Positions 32,575 through 44,349 of a stretch of 64,000 nt of DNA are shown here, one piece after another. Under the pieces are notes generated by a model, which saw only the letters and a list, made by a program, of their open reading frames with translations, did no database searches and was not told the origin of the DNA. The position numbers were made by a program, and so were the translations under genes. Each line of letters starts with the position of its first letter. Within the stretch, counting starts at the first letter, position 1. Source of the stretch: Channallabes apus (lineage: Eukaryota; Chordata; Actinopteri; Siluriformes; Clariidae); NCBI GenBank assembly GCA_030522415.1, contig CM060106.1, forward strand, positions 30,169,485 through 30,233,484, given 5' to 3'.

Positions 32575-33150
32575 CAGTGGTGTCAAAAGTATTCACATTC
32601 ATTACTTTGAGTAGAAGTATAGATACTAGGGTTCAAAAATACTTCTTTAGAAGTTGAAGTATCACCCCAAGCTTTTTACTTAAGTAAAAGTTTAAAAGTA
32701 CTGGTTTAAAAACTACTTAAAGTATAAAAGTAAAAGTACCGTGAGGGGGAAAAAAAGCATTAAGGTCTCGCTTTCTGATCATGCAAGGGGGGGGGGGGGG
32801 GGCGTTGTGCGCGTTCTGATCATGTGACGGGGAGCGTTGTGCGCGTTCTGATCATGTGACGGGGGGGGGGGCGTTGTGCGCGTCCTGATCATGTGACGGG
32901 GGGGGGGGGGGGGCGTTGTGCGCGTTCTTATCATGCGACCGGAGGGGTTGCGCGTTCTGATCATAAAAATAGAGTAACGAGGCTGTTTTTAAAAAGTAAG
33001 GAGTAGAAAGTACAGATAATTGCTTAAAAATGTAAGGAGTAGAAGTAAAAAGTCGGCTGAAAAATAATTACTCCAGTAAAGTATAGATACCCAAAATTTC
33101 TACTTAAGTAAGGTAACGAAGTATTTGTACTTCGTTACTTGACACCTCTG
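32575..33150. mobile_element. hAT MITE with 8-bp target duplication and G-rich minisatellite core
   Basis: The left end is CAGTGGTGTCAAAAGTATTC; the right end's reverse complement is CAGAGGTGTCAAGTAACG. It is flanked by a perfect GCAAATTG duplication at 32,567-32,574 and 33,151-33,158. Subterminal regions are the (A)AGTA(C)TTT-rich arrays of fish hAT MITEs. The centre is a minisatellite. No coding sequence. Confidence 0.95.
32779..32962. repeat. G-rich minisatellite in the hAT MITE
   Basis: About five units built on TGCGCGTTCTGATCATGTGAC followed by a G run of 4 to 17 bases. The long runs at 32,787-32,803, 32,860-32,870 and 32,898-32,912 could form G-quadruplexes. Confidence 0.92.
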
Positions 33151-33158
33151 GCAAATTG

Positions 33159-33295
33159 CCACAAAAAAAGTCAATGACAAAGAGATATCAGTGCACCCAT
33201 CACAGCCTGTCATAGCAAAGAGTTCAAAATTGTTGATCCAGCCTCTAGATTCTCCAGATCCAAATCTGATTGAGCATCTACAGGATATAAACAAA
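33159..33295 (+). pseudogene. Tc1-like transposase relic
   Basis: The plus frame near 33,220-33,290 reads 'VDPASRFSRSKSD'-type degraded codons. In the neighbouring frame it reads KLLIQPLDSPDPNLIEHLQD, matching the Tc1 'W..NSPDLNPIEHLWD' box with the third catalytic D. The hAT MITE sits just upstream, probably within the same relic. Confidence 0.45.
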
Positions 33296-33419
33296 AAAAT
33301 AGGTGTTTTTAATATTTTTAGTGATATGGTTGATTGGTATATTAAACATTAAATTTGATTATCACCACGTGATAAAAGGATTTGTTTAAAATCAATATCG
33401 AATCTTACTATTTGTGTAT

Positions 33420-34382
33420 TAGATTGGCCCTTCAAGCATATGGGGTGCCCTGGGACTCGGAATTATCTACTGTATACACTCTTCACACAAATGAATCCTT
33501 TCTTCTGAGAATTCCCCCTCATCGGTTTTAGTTAACAATTGGCTTCTGTTTGAGCATTTATACAAATGTTTATCCATTATACCTGTCTGGGCAAACGATC
33601 TCAATGATGATGTGCATGTCTTATTTTCAGATCAGGTGTGGTAGATGTTTAAATTGTCTTCAAAAAACCCTAATCATTAAATGTTTCACTGGAAACTGTT
33701 ACATAGGGTCTACTGGACTGCTAGGAATCTATGTAATCTTTGTTCTCATGGATCTTTGCGTACATTGCTACATGTTTTTTGGGGAGTGTCCCTCTCTTTC
33801 ACCCTTTTGGACTCAACTTTCACAAGACTTTTGATCATATTTGTTGGGTATTGATATGTTTGAGTCCACGCCACTTTGAATGATTGATTTGTGGGACCTG
33901 ACCTTGTCTATCAAACAAAGATTGTTTGCTGGTATTACAGCAGCAAAAACATTGATAGTCAATCAATGGAATCCTCCTCACATAATGGGTAGATGAACAT
34001 GGGATGCGTACTTGTTGAACATTGTATCAATGGAACTCTCAACTTCTCGTATACATGGATCAAGCATGAAAACCGTAATTTTGTGGCATCCTGCTTTTAA
34101 TGTTATGTCAGCTTTTTTAAAGTCATTGTAAAATGTTTGTTTATTTATTTATTTTTATTAATTAATTAAAAGTTTACTTCTGTTTTTTTATCTTTTTATT
34201 TGACATTTAGTGCATACATTAAAATAACCAGGGGTGGATTGGGCTTGGTTGGGTTGGTGGTGGGGGCTGGAGGTGTTCTCTAGAGCACCACAGCTGCTTT
34301 TTGTTCTGTACTGTTGTATCTGCTTGGTCTACAAAAAAAAAGAAAAATGCAATAAACCATTTCTAAAAAAAAAAAAAAAAAA
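33420..34382 (+). mobile_element. 5'-truncated L1-type LINE, ORF2 C-terminus and poly(A) tail
   Basis: Stop-broken plus-strand frames retain the L1 ORF2 C-terminal zinc-knuckle region (NLCNLCSHGSLRTLLHVFW near 33,725-33,785, family 'C..C...GT..H.FW.CP'). After it come 'DLTLSIKQRLFAGITAAKTL' and 'VNQWNPPH', the conserved 'LLAAAKKLI...WK.P' segment. A 3' UTR follows, with AATAAA at 34,351 and a poly(A) tail at 34,365-34,382. It is heavily degraded, so old. Confidence 0.65.
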
Positions 34383-35223
34383 CATCTCCTCCATATTTTA
34401 CATATCATCTTCTGTATTAAATTGATTTTCTGTAATAAGCACTTTACATTCAGATGCATGAAGTGTAATGCTTTACCTATGTAAACATCTATCAATGTAA
34501 AGAAAAGTGGTATCTGCATTTCAGTAGCTCAAATTGATGTTATTTACACTTAAACCAAATCTTTACCCTTGCACTTAATTGCCAGTTATAGCATCATGTT
34601 GGCCCAGCAATCCTGTCACTGTTACAGGGCTGCATTTCTGCAATTCAAAGTTATCTCAGCCAGTCCCATGGCTTCTTCTCCTGCAGCCAGGCATTCCCCT
34701 AATGCAGTGGCATCTGTTAATTTATCCTTGGATAAATCGCCGGCAGAAGATGATTGCACCAATTCATTCATGCTATCAATGTGGGTGGAATACAGATCCA
34801 CAGTAGCAAACACACATCTGCCTGAAGGGGCACTAACACAGGGATTAAAGTTCTCCGTCGTTACGACGGATTTCCGTCAATCACACTGTTCCGCCTGTCC
34901 TTAATGTTTAAAATTCACTTTTCATAATTTTAATGCTGTGTATATATAGGCTTACATGGGTGTTAAATTAAGGAAAGACAGTGTATTCAGCCTGCTGAGG
35001 AGGATGTGATCAAAGCCTGGAGTGGAGCGAATGCACATTCCTCTCTCCACTCTAAGCGTTTTGTTATCACTCCTGTATGGATCCACTCCGGGTTTTGGTT
35101 TAGTTTTGAAGAACTACATGTCAGGCTGAGGTATAACTATATTTAAGATAGCATGGACACACTTAATGCAGGAAGGCTCCGATGTTTCGGAGATTGATAA
35201 AAGTGTAAATAAATAAATGGAGA
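34383..35223. other. No assignable gene; possible coding scrap at 34,622-34,813 (-)
   Basis: A minus-strand frame reads 'DLYSTHIDSMNELVQSSSAG' and continues, then ends in a stop at about 34,645. Composition looks coding, but no splice signals or family were recognised. The rest is unassigned. Confidence 0.35.
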
Positions 35224-35612
35224 TGGGCTTGGCTTAGCGAAATTGGGGAGAATGGCAAGCCTTTTAGTTCATGGACTAAAAAAATCAAACATCCAGGTAG
35301 GTGTCTCTGCACAGTATGCAACAGGAAACTTCAATATGGCAATAATGGCAAAACAAAGTGCGAGTTCGCCATCAGTCAGCAGCTCGTCACAATGCTGCGG
35401 TTCGTGCTCTAACAGTACACATGCTCCCTGTCTGCTGCGACAAGAACCACAGCAGAGATTCACACATCTGTGGCCGACTGTGTGCGCGATGTAAAAGTGC
35501 GTCTATGTTCTTTCATAGCGGAGCATGACCTGTCGCTCACAGTCTCACAACCACTAGTTAATTTAATGCAATCAGTTGTCAAAAACAAGAGTGCACTTTC
35601 AAGATTGTCTAT
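35224..35612 (+). pseudogene. hAT-like transposase fragment, interrupted by the foldback element
   Basis: The plus frame from 35,224 reads WLSEIGENGKPFSSWTKK, then a C-x2-C finger start CLCTVCNRKLQYGNNGKT, as in zinc-finger hAT-type transposases. After an in-frame TAA (35,410-35,412) it continues 'TSVADCVRDVKVRLCSFIAE' and HDLSLTVSQPLVNLMQSV. The last block matches the 'AEHNL..S..DHLV.L.K' region of the same proteins. The frame stops matching at 35,612, where the foldback arm begins, and I did not find it resuming after 36,504. It is broken by the stop and probably by insertion. Confidence 0.5.
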
Positions 35613-36493
35613 GGCTACGTTTACACTGCAGGTCTCGATGCTTAATTCGGATTTGTTGCCTATATCTGATATTTTTGACCGTCTGTTTACATGTTCTTTT
35701 AACTATGACTCATATCCGATTCACGTGTTTACACTCGCCATACCATCTGAAATATCGCACATACTTAAAGGGAGGTTCTTCCGCTACACACTAGCCAAGA
35801 AAGATGAAGGTGAAATATACTTAACGCTCTGCTATATACAGTATGCAAACTTCACGAACCGTCACCATGGTTTTAAAACGGAGGAGGAGGGAAAAAAACA
35901 GCATAATTGCAGCCTGCACATATGCTTAATTCATCAAATACTGATTTAATGGAGGGGGGGGGGCGTTGTTCTTTTCCTTTTCCATGTCACCTGCGATGTT
36001 GTAATTCAACACGCGCTTCCACCGGAGAATAACATTATTATATTACTATATTATTATATACGTTATTCTCCGGTGGAAGCGCGTGTTGAATTACAACATC
36101 GCAGGTGACATGGAAAAGGAAAAGAACACCCCCCCCTGTGTTAATGCTTATTTGGGCTAAATAACATTAAATCAGTATTTGGTGAATATAGCATATGTGC
36201 AGGCTGCAATTATGCCGTTTTTTTTCTCCTCCTCCGTTTTAAAACCGTGGTGCGCGAACTTTGCATATATAGCAGAGATAGCGTTAAGCATATTTCACCT
36301 TCATCTTTCTTGGCTGTTGTGCAGCGCAAGAACCCTCCTTGTATGCGCGATGTTTCAGATGGTATGGCGAGTGTAAACACGTGAATCGGATATGAGTCAT
36401 AGTGGAAATAACGTGTAAACAGACGGTGAAAAATATCAGACATAGGCAACAAATCCGAATTAAGCATCGAGACCTGGCAGTGTAAACGTAGCC
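35613..36493. mobile_element. Foldback (palindromic) element, arms of about 420 bp
   Basis: The left arm begins GGCTACGTTTACACTGCAGG and the right arm is its reverse complement, ending ...TGTAAACGTAGCC at 36,493. The arms are complementary almost throughout, with some indels and a diverged middle. The inner 27 bp (36,008-36,034 and 36,062-36,088) are near perfect. The loop (36,035-36,061) is an AT-only stretch. Partial copies of the terminal motif recur at 36,494-36,504 and 36,558-36,574. No clear target duplication. The reading frames within the arms mirror each other and are not genes. Confidence 0.9.
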
Positions 36494-36574
36494 TAAACGT
36501 AGCCGCTTACTGGAAATCCGAATTGTCATCTAAGCTGAAAACGAAGATGTTTTCTTTGGCTACGTTTACACTGT

Positions 36575-38977
36575 GGTATATGGTTGATTATTTGTCAAGG
36601 TATATTTTCTTTCAAAGATTACAAATAGCTTTTAAAATATGCAAACAGGCAATATTAAAGCAGTTTAATCTCCCCTAACGCTATTGGTCTCGACTATTTA
36701 AATAAAGTGTTTGTTAAAGTAATATGGCTTGGCCTGAAAAAAGTTCAGTCAGAAGATTTTTTTTCACTTTAATCCCTGCTAACAGCTGCTGCTTCAGTGA
36801 GTGGTAGACTTGACCATCAAACAAAGTTGTTGCTGTAGCAGGACCTAGGGTATACAGTACTTTATGCACATTACACTTCTTTAACCCTCAATGCATGGCC
36901 AGTGTCATCCTTTAAATTGGTAAACTGGGTTAAACAGCTGTTGGCAGTATTTTCCAGAAGAGATTTAGTATTTTCAAAGCAAATAAAATAAACCACAAAC
37001 CACTACATACAGTAAGATTTTCTTTTCACTGCAACTCAGACTAAAAACTTCATGACACGGTTTGTTTAACTCTCTAGCAGAGGTGCTTTGTTTGCCATGT
37101 TCATGAAATTCAGAAATAGTTGTGTTGATCTCATACACTGGTAATGGAAAGGGAAAGATCATCTTTCCAGTGGGATTGTCAAAAATGTGCAAGATATGCC
37201 TATAATAAGCACTTTGGCTAGAAGCGACATGGGCAGGCAGTTCATAGTTCACACTGCAAACGCAGCACAAATTTGCCCTCAACCCCAGTAGAGTCAGAGG
37301 TGCTGATGCGCTGGAGAGGCTGCACATTGGACTTTTGCTTTACCATATTTGTATTTGCTGATGGTTTTCTCCCTTTTCCTTTTCCTTGTGTGGAGTTGAT
37401 TGGGACTGCTTATCTCACCAGAACCACACTGTTGAATATATATTGCTGTTGAATACATTTCAAGTGTGTTATATTCTCACCTGCTGGAAGTCAAAGGTAC
37501 TTATTTATTCTGTTCAGGCTGATTGTGTCAGTGGTTCTCAAACCAGTTCTCAGGGTCTCGCCAGACGACCTGTTCTGTCCTTGTACTAGGTAGGTTGGCA
37601 TACAGCACTGGATTATGTAGTCCACATTTGTTAAAGGTATTATAAATGAACATGAATACACACCACCCAGTAGCATACTGTAGCCAAGAAATTATTTCAG
37701 GGCTAGGGTCTGTATAATTAATTAATAAGTATAACATTGTAGGTGGATGATAGACAGTGGTTCAAGCAAGGAATTTGCTATTTAATTACTGTATTTAAAG
37801 CAAACTGTATGTAAAGCGTATAAAAATAATAATATTAAATAGGATGCTAGTAAATAATAAATAGAGCTACGCTTATTCTTGGCTTAATCTAGACCTCCAG
37901 CAGTTTCTAAGCATAGGCGACTAATAGTGCAGCTACATACTGTACTGTATATCTGGGAAGCGTCTTTCACACGGAAAAAGATAAGAAACACGATCCCGAT
38001 GAGTTAATCCTGTTCCTCACCACAGCACCTGTTTGTGATTTAACAAATGAAGAAATGCAGCTGGTTTGACAGCTGGTATGCTTAATTATGTGTAAATCAT
38101 CAGGATGACTTTTGGAACCTTTTATAACACATTTTACAGTTCCGAACAATATACAAATTTTATATGTATATAATCATCTACACTGCACATGTGTTCTGTG
38201 ATAACCACTCGTTGATGAGTAATGGAACTGTCACTCTCTCTCTCACTCTAATTGTATATACAATAAAAACTTCCCTGATATCCCTCTGTAGCTACACTTG
38301 TAGAAGGACCCAGCTAACCTACTGTATGTATTATCTATTCCAGTGCTACAAATTCAGAACGAAATTGTTAAAATATGTCCCATTTTTATATTCCCATTTC
38401 ATTGCTACGCCTATACATAAACATATATAATGTTTTCATGCACACACTACAAGGGTAATGAGTTCACACACGGATGGCAGTTTCGCACAGATGCACAGGC
38501 ACCCCACGACCACACACACACACACACACACGCATCTGGCTGTAGGTTAGATGTAATGAAGAATTACATTCATAGCAGATTCTGAGGACTCGATTAGGAC
38601 TCAGATCTCTGCCTTTAATGAAACTATTCATCAGAGGCACTCAACTGAACACACCTCAAGCCTGCATGTGTGTGTGTGTGTGGCTGTTTGCTGGCCCTGC
38701 CAACGAATATTACAACTGAGCAGCGAGCACAGTACAGGGGTCATCGATCGACGACAGACAGTTTAACAGCTTGCAAATGCTTGGGTGCTTCTTAAAGGGC
38801 CGAGCTGGAGGCACACATGCGTCATTGGCCTTCCTCTCCTGGGAACGTTTAGGTTCCCTTTCTAATACTCTGATTGCGAAACTGCTGTGTGCAATTTATT
38901 GATCTGTAAGAATGTTGGAATGTGCAGGGTCAAGGAAAAATTTCCGCAACATGTTCAGTTCGAACTAGTGCTTCTAT

Positions 38978-39008
<31 letters not shown>

Positions 39009-40199
39009 TTTGTTGCCTGTCTTACTCTTTGTCATACTCACACTTGCACTGCTTTTCAATTTTCTACCTATTTCTATCCATTTTTCTACCCATTTTCTAC
39101 CTGTCTCTGCACTTCCACTTTTAGGCCAATCTACTCAATACTCTATGTGTGTATGTGTGTGTAGGGGGACAGGGGTTCCTGTGAGACGGCTGAGGCTGAT
39201 TTAGTGTTTGATGGCGACTATGCCCTGTAGGTGCACTACTGACATGATTTTTAACAGGTTGCTGAAATGTGCATGCGTGTCTCTCTCTCTTTCTCTCTGT
39301 GTGTGCGTGTGTGTCTGAGAGAGAAAGAGATAAAGGAAACTCAGTAATGAGCTGTAGAGTCAGAGATTCTACTGGTGGTACTGAATCAAGCAGAAGAGAC
39401 TGTTCACTCTCTAGCTAACGGTAAGAGTTGAAAACATCTGATGACTGCCCTCGTATACAGAAGCATGCTGCATACTTAAGTAACAGTAAGAAACAAAGAG
39501 CAAGAGATCAGATACGGGTCGAATCAACATATAAGAAAGAAATAATGGGAGATTTAAAACAGACCACAAAACAACAGCTAGAGGAAAGCCAGTGAGCGGC
39601 CGAGAGCCCGTCCTAATCAAACAGAGGAGCTGCATTATTAATGGTCATCTCTGTGGAGAGAATGGCAAACTGCAGGGGCAGTGGCTACGCTGTACCGGCT
39701 CGTCAGGCACAAGGGCATAATTGGATGGATTTCCCAGCAGGTACTGATCACACTGACAAGAATAGGACCTGTGAGTACATGTGGACCCACGGGCACAGAA
39801 GAGAGAAGTGTTATACAAGGTTCGTTAAAATAGACATTCACATTAGGGGTGTTTTTAGCAGAGGGATGTCCACCTCTCTTCAATCGCAGGTTTAAACTTT
39901 TTTTTTTCCCCGGCCAAAAATGGATGAAGTTGTCTGGCAAGAAAACACTCATAGCCAAGAAAACTTTCACCTAACTTAGAGTATTGGTCCAAATTTTGTT
40001 TTGCAGAAATCCAAACACTTTCTTTATACTGCACACACAGGAAGTCTGTGATAAAAAAAATTGGCACCCTCAGACCTTTTCTTTTTTGGTGCAAATCACA
40101 AGTAGGGCATCCATCTTTGCTTGCATTGCAGATACAAATGAACAGATGTAACATGCCATATACTGAACCTGCATGTGAGGATTGCCCAATAGAGGGCAA
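36575..40199. other. No gene; scattered low-complexity tracts
   Basis: Nothing could be assigned with confidence. It holds (CA)n at 38,512-38,532, (TTTA)n at 38,975-39,012, CT/GT tracts at 39,278-39,315, and a hAT-end-like CAGTGGTTCTCAAACCAGT at 37,530. Minus-strand frames at 36,974-37,327 and 39,638-39,970 have no recognisable domain. Confidence 0.5.
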
Positions 40200-41143
40200 T
40201 GTTTTGTGTTTGTAGTTTTTGTTGGTAGACTCAGTTTTCCAGAAGGCACCTTGGTCAGGTGCTCACCTGAACGAGGTAGCTCGTTAGTTAGCTAGTTAGT
40301 TACATTATAAATAGCTGGTTGTTCTGGGAAATTGGGTCGAGCATTGTTTAATTTCAGTTCTGTTAAGTGGGTTTTGTTGTGTCTTGTTATGTTCCGTTTT
40401 AGTTTCTTTAGTTATAGTTGGCATTTGGTTTATGGAGCTCTTTAAGTTTGCATTTGCCTTAATTTAGTATGTCTCTTTGTCTCTGTGTCTCCTAGCAGGA
40501 TTAGCCTCTAGGAGAATTAGCCTTTTGTGTTTACCCTCATGTGTAAGTAACCCCCATTGCATGTTTAGTTATTAGTCTGTATAAATACTAATCAGTGCAC
40601 TACTATCCTGCTTAGATCTTAGTCTGCCTAGTCTCCTCGTCTGTTTAGATCATAGTTTGTTTAGCTACTAACCTGTTTAGCCACTAACCTTTAGAGTTCT
40701 TAGTCTGTTTCATACCTAGTCTGCTGTGTACCTAGTCTGTTCGCCCCTTGGGTCCCTGGCTACTAGCCTGTTTAGCAATTAGTCTGTTTAGCTACTAGAT
40801 AGCTTAGCAGCTAATGTGCATAACAGCTAGTAGGCCTAGCCAAGCCTGTCTTGTGTGTGTTTAGTCCCTTGCATGTATATAGTCCCCTATGTTTAGTCCT
40901 CTAGTCTGTTTAGTGCATCTTGTCTCATCTGGTTTGTAGCCCATGTCTGTACTGTATATTAGTTTGTGTAATCCCTTGTCTGTGTCTCAGTTGATTATTG
41001 TTTTTGTTTATATGCTCCCAAGTACAGCCAACTTCCTGTGTTCATGTTTTTTTTGGTTATTAAAAAGACTTTTTCACCTCATCCCCCCTGTCTATGCCTC
41101 AACTCATGCCCACAGTCCGACATCTAACAGGACGTGACACTGC
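40200..41143 (+). repeat. Candidate solo LTR with internal degenerate repeats
   Basis: A TATAAATAGC box at about 40,307 and an ATTAAA poly(A)-type signal at 41,058, followed by a C/T-rich stretch and an end ...AGGACGTGACA at 41,143, give an LTR-like U3-R-U5 order. The middle (40,540-40,930) is an array of degenerate 'TAGTCTGTTTAGC(TA)CTA' repeats. The left end and a target duplication were not found, and no internal retroelement region lies beside it. Confidence 0.4.
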
Positions 41144-42109
41144 ACAGCAGTGACTGGGAGACAGAAGCCTTGAATGGACAGCTTTGATAGAACAACGTGT
41201 CCAAGAGAAGTTTTAATATAACCAGAGTGCGGATAATTTTTGATTGACCCTCCTAAATGGCTAAACAAAAACTTTTTTTTTTCACACCCTGCCTGTCCAA
41301 ACGCTGCTTCCACTCCATCTGATGCCATCAATACAGACAGTCGATAAGTAAAAGTTATTAGGTATAGTCCTTCCAGCCAGAGTCAGTCAGTATCCAGTCA
41401 ATATTATCAGATAACACAGTTTTTTTTTTAAATACCCACAGCTGTAGTTTAAATCAGGGTGGATACACAAGCTAATCTGGTTACATTAAGAAAAGGGTTA
41501 CATTTTTGCTTTTCACTTATTTGTTTTGCGTTTAGGAGACAATTGTTCCTTAAGACTGATGTTTGTCTGAAATCCTCAACATTTGTAATTTACATATTTT
41601 ATATTCTGATACAAGGTGTCAAAGCCTGTACTTGGTAATTTTTAAAGCAAAATGAAATACAGTACTGTAGGTAGAAATCTGGATAGAAACAGGAATGACT
41701 GCATTCAGGAATAAAAAGTCACTGACAAATGTAGGCAAATATGGAAAAAGATATGTGACTAAGGACAGGTATGCCTAATTAAAGGTTTATGCCTAACTAA
41801 CAAGTAAACTTTTAATCAAGTGATAAGTTGCTTGGGATGAGTCATTCAGTCAAAACATGGTATTGTTGTTATGTAAAAGTGTCTCACCTAGGTGAAAAGT
41901 GAATTTTTAAATATGATATGACAGTTTTTCATATTACTTACTGCTTCTCATTTCTCATTTCTATGCCTAATTGTTTTTGTAAATATTCATACATTTATAT
42001 TTTTATCAAATGACCAGAAAATGTAGGAATTTCTTTTGTAATAAACTGGACCTAATATCAACTTAAAGACTTGAACTTTCAGTCGCCTAACACAGTATGT
42101 GTGCAAACA
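41144..42109. other. No gene seen
   Basis: Unassigned AT-rich sequence. Confidence 0.55.
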
Positions 42110-42345
42110 ATTCTGGGTATCTTATTACCTGAGTGAGGATGGGTTCCCTCTAAAGGTTTCTTCCTATTGCCATTTCAGGACGTTTTTCTTTCCTTGCTCA
42201 TCAGGATTATCTAATCATTTTGATTCATACACATTCTTCACATTTCATAAAAATCTTCATAATTATCTTTTGATTGTGTAAAGCTGATTTGCGACAATGA
42301 CAATTGTTAAAAATGCTATACAAATAACATTTAATTTAATAATTA
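42110..42345 (+). mobile_element. L2 LINE 3' end, 5'-truncated copy
   Basis: Matches the 3' UTR of the L2 at 48.8-53.95 kb: GGTTTCTTCCTATTGCCATT, then TTTGATTGTGTAAAGCTGAT and 'GACAATTGTTAAAAATGCTA', ending in a TTTAAT-type tail instead of TTGAA. Confidence 0.9.
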
Positions 42346-43411
42346 AAAAAACATTTGTTAAAAACAATTTCATGCCCTTTTATCTAGTGTCTGTAACTTT
42401 TTTGCATTTAAATCTTTCAAAGACCTTAATTGTCATTCCATTTAGAGGCCAATTAAGATTTTTTTTTACATGAAAAGACAAACATTTAAAAAGAGTGTAT
42501 TCTGAAATGCAAAAGAAAATGCATTTAAAAATATTATTGTTTAAAGTGAGAGAATAACGCTGAAAAATGGCCATTTTGGGGGCGCATTTACAGTAAAATC
42601 ATCTCTCCAAAAGTTCTCCACAGAAGTTTGCAACTTTAAATTGCAAAGCAAGACTGGTCACTTCCATGTTGTACAGTATAAGCTTCAAAAGTATCTTCTT
42701 TGTCACACTGTATTATATGTATAACAAAAGAAGAAGAAAAAAAAAACAGCACCAATATTGTGTTTTGGTCGATTTGTGTTTTTTTTTTGTTCTCTGGTTA
42801 TCGTTTGTTGTTCTCTGGATGGCTGGGGATCATGTCAATTATTCATGCTTTTTAAGGACTTTTTGCAACAAAATCATTTAAGTGATTTTTCTTCCTTAGG
42901 GTTTTGTATTATTGAAAAGTTTGTTTCTTTCTTCAGAAACACAGAAATGTTGTCATTAAATATGAAAAAGGAAAAGGAAGATATGTACCTCCTAAGATGC
43001 CCCTTCAATGGAACGGGCAAATTATTGCACTATTAATTTTTTTCTCATCCTAAATATCTGCAAAACAGTAAGTGGATTTATTATAACAAATTGTTTAAGC
43101 AACACCACACAATAGACTGCAGGGAAAAGACTGTAACTTCCACTGAATATGCCAATGACAAATCTCTTTGTCATTGTTTACAAACAAGATAGATTTAGGC
43201 ATGTTATCAGTAAAACAATGTATTCAATAAGTATTTTCTAATGAAAATTAAAGTTTTCTAATTATTTTTTAAAATATTACCAATAATGAACAGTATGTGG
43301 GAGATGGATTGCAAGAGATTGGACAGGATTCACATTTCTGTTTTCGTCTTATGACTTTAATTTGTTGACAGACCATGTCCGTGTCATAAAGAAAAAAAGA
43401 CAAGACTATTT
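42346..43411. other. No gene seen
   Basis: AT-rich; short open frames here have no coding character. Confidence 0.55.
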
Positions 43412-43735
43412 TACAGCAGGTGGCACAGTTGGAGAGTGGTTAGCACTCTGGTCTTGCACACCCAGGGTCGAGGGTTCGATTACCGCCTCGGGTGTTTGTG
43501 GAGATTGCATGTTCTCCCCATGCTTGGTAGGTTTCCCCCAGGTACTTCACAATCCAAAGACATGCAGAGTATGCTAATTGGCATTTCTAAACTGCCTGTA
43601 TGTACTTGTGTGCCCAGTGATTGATTGGCACCCAGTCCAGGGTGTAGCCCAGCATGAGTGCCATGCGTCTCTTAGGATGGGCTCTATGCTTTCCATGAAC
43701 CTGTACAGGAGGAGTGTTTTACCGCACTGCATAGT
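43412..43735 (+). mobile_element. Degenerate tRNA-headed fish SINE
   Basis: The head GGTGGCACAGTTGGAGAGTG retains the A box TGGTTAGCACT and B box GGTTCGATTACC; the body has TTGCATGTTCTCCCCATGC. The (TGAA) tail is lost. Confidence 0.8.
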
Positions 43736-44034
43736 ATAAAATATAAGTGTGTGGCAGGTGATCGTAAACCTTCTCCTCCGTGCCGAGTAGGACTCATTTG
43801 GGTTTAAGAATAGGAATTAGGGTGGGAGGAATTCTATCAACATCTTGTAGTTCACAGAGTGAAGCTCACATTATCTCAAATTACAACATACTTGGTAAAA
43901 TCATCTCAAATCAGACCAAAGAGATAAATTTTTTCTAGAGGGTGTTTTAAAAGTGTTTTATGGCCCTATAATGAGCCTATGAGTTAGTACTTTGTTCGGA
44001 AATGGCAGCACATACAGTACAGTGATGTTCTCAC

Positions 44035-44349
44035 CAGGTGGCTCTGTGACTGATGACATTTCAACCACACCTTCTGCTTTTGGTCCTGCTATACGAAGCT
44101 GTGATGTAGTTGCCTTAATTCTAGTTCCATTTGTTAGGCGATTTTCCTGAAAAAAATTAATGGACACAATACAGTTACATCAAATGTATACATTATGCAT
44201 GTTCTTTCTTATAGCTGTTGCTAATGTACAGGTCATGGTTATTGTACTGTTTATCAATATACAATGTTTTACAGTTGTAAGAGGTCTGACACATGGAAGG
44301 AACACACGGGAGCCAGATGTCACAATCACAAACACCACAGTTAGAGGTG
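44035..44349 (-). other. Two phase-compatible candidate exons, unidentified gene
   Basis: Minus strand. Candidate exon A (44,349-44,273, 77 nt) follows the acceptor ACTCTTTATTTCAG and reads PLTVVFVIVTSGSRVFLPCV then RPLTT, ending before GTAAAA. After a 126-bp intron ending TTAATTTTTTTCAG, candidate exon B (44,146-44,035, 112 nt) reads ENRLTNGTRIKATTSQLRIA then GPKAEGVVEMSSVTEPP, ending at a good GTGAGA donor. Exon A ends in phase 0 and exon B starts in the same phase. A short intron of this size is common in teleosts. A strong acceptor (CATCTCCTGTCTCTGCAG) lies at 44,495 upstream, but no donor was found for that segment. I recognise no family; it could be a gene fragment or chance. Confidence 0.4.

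Noticed and set aside
35470..36467. Plus- and minus-strand frames in the foldback arms (MLNSDLLP... repeated on both strands)
   Set aside because: They are the same palindromic DNA read twice and encode nothing family-like beyond the transposase scrap ending at 35,612.
36974..37327. 117-codon minus frame as a host exon
   Set aside because: No domain, no convincing splice sites, ordinary composition.
39641..39895. Plus-strand exon ending at CAGCAG|GTACTG (39,739)
   Set aside because: The donor is passable but no acceptor or recognisable protein was found.
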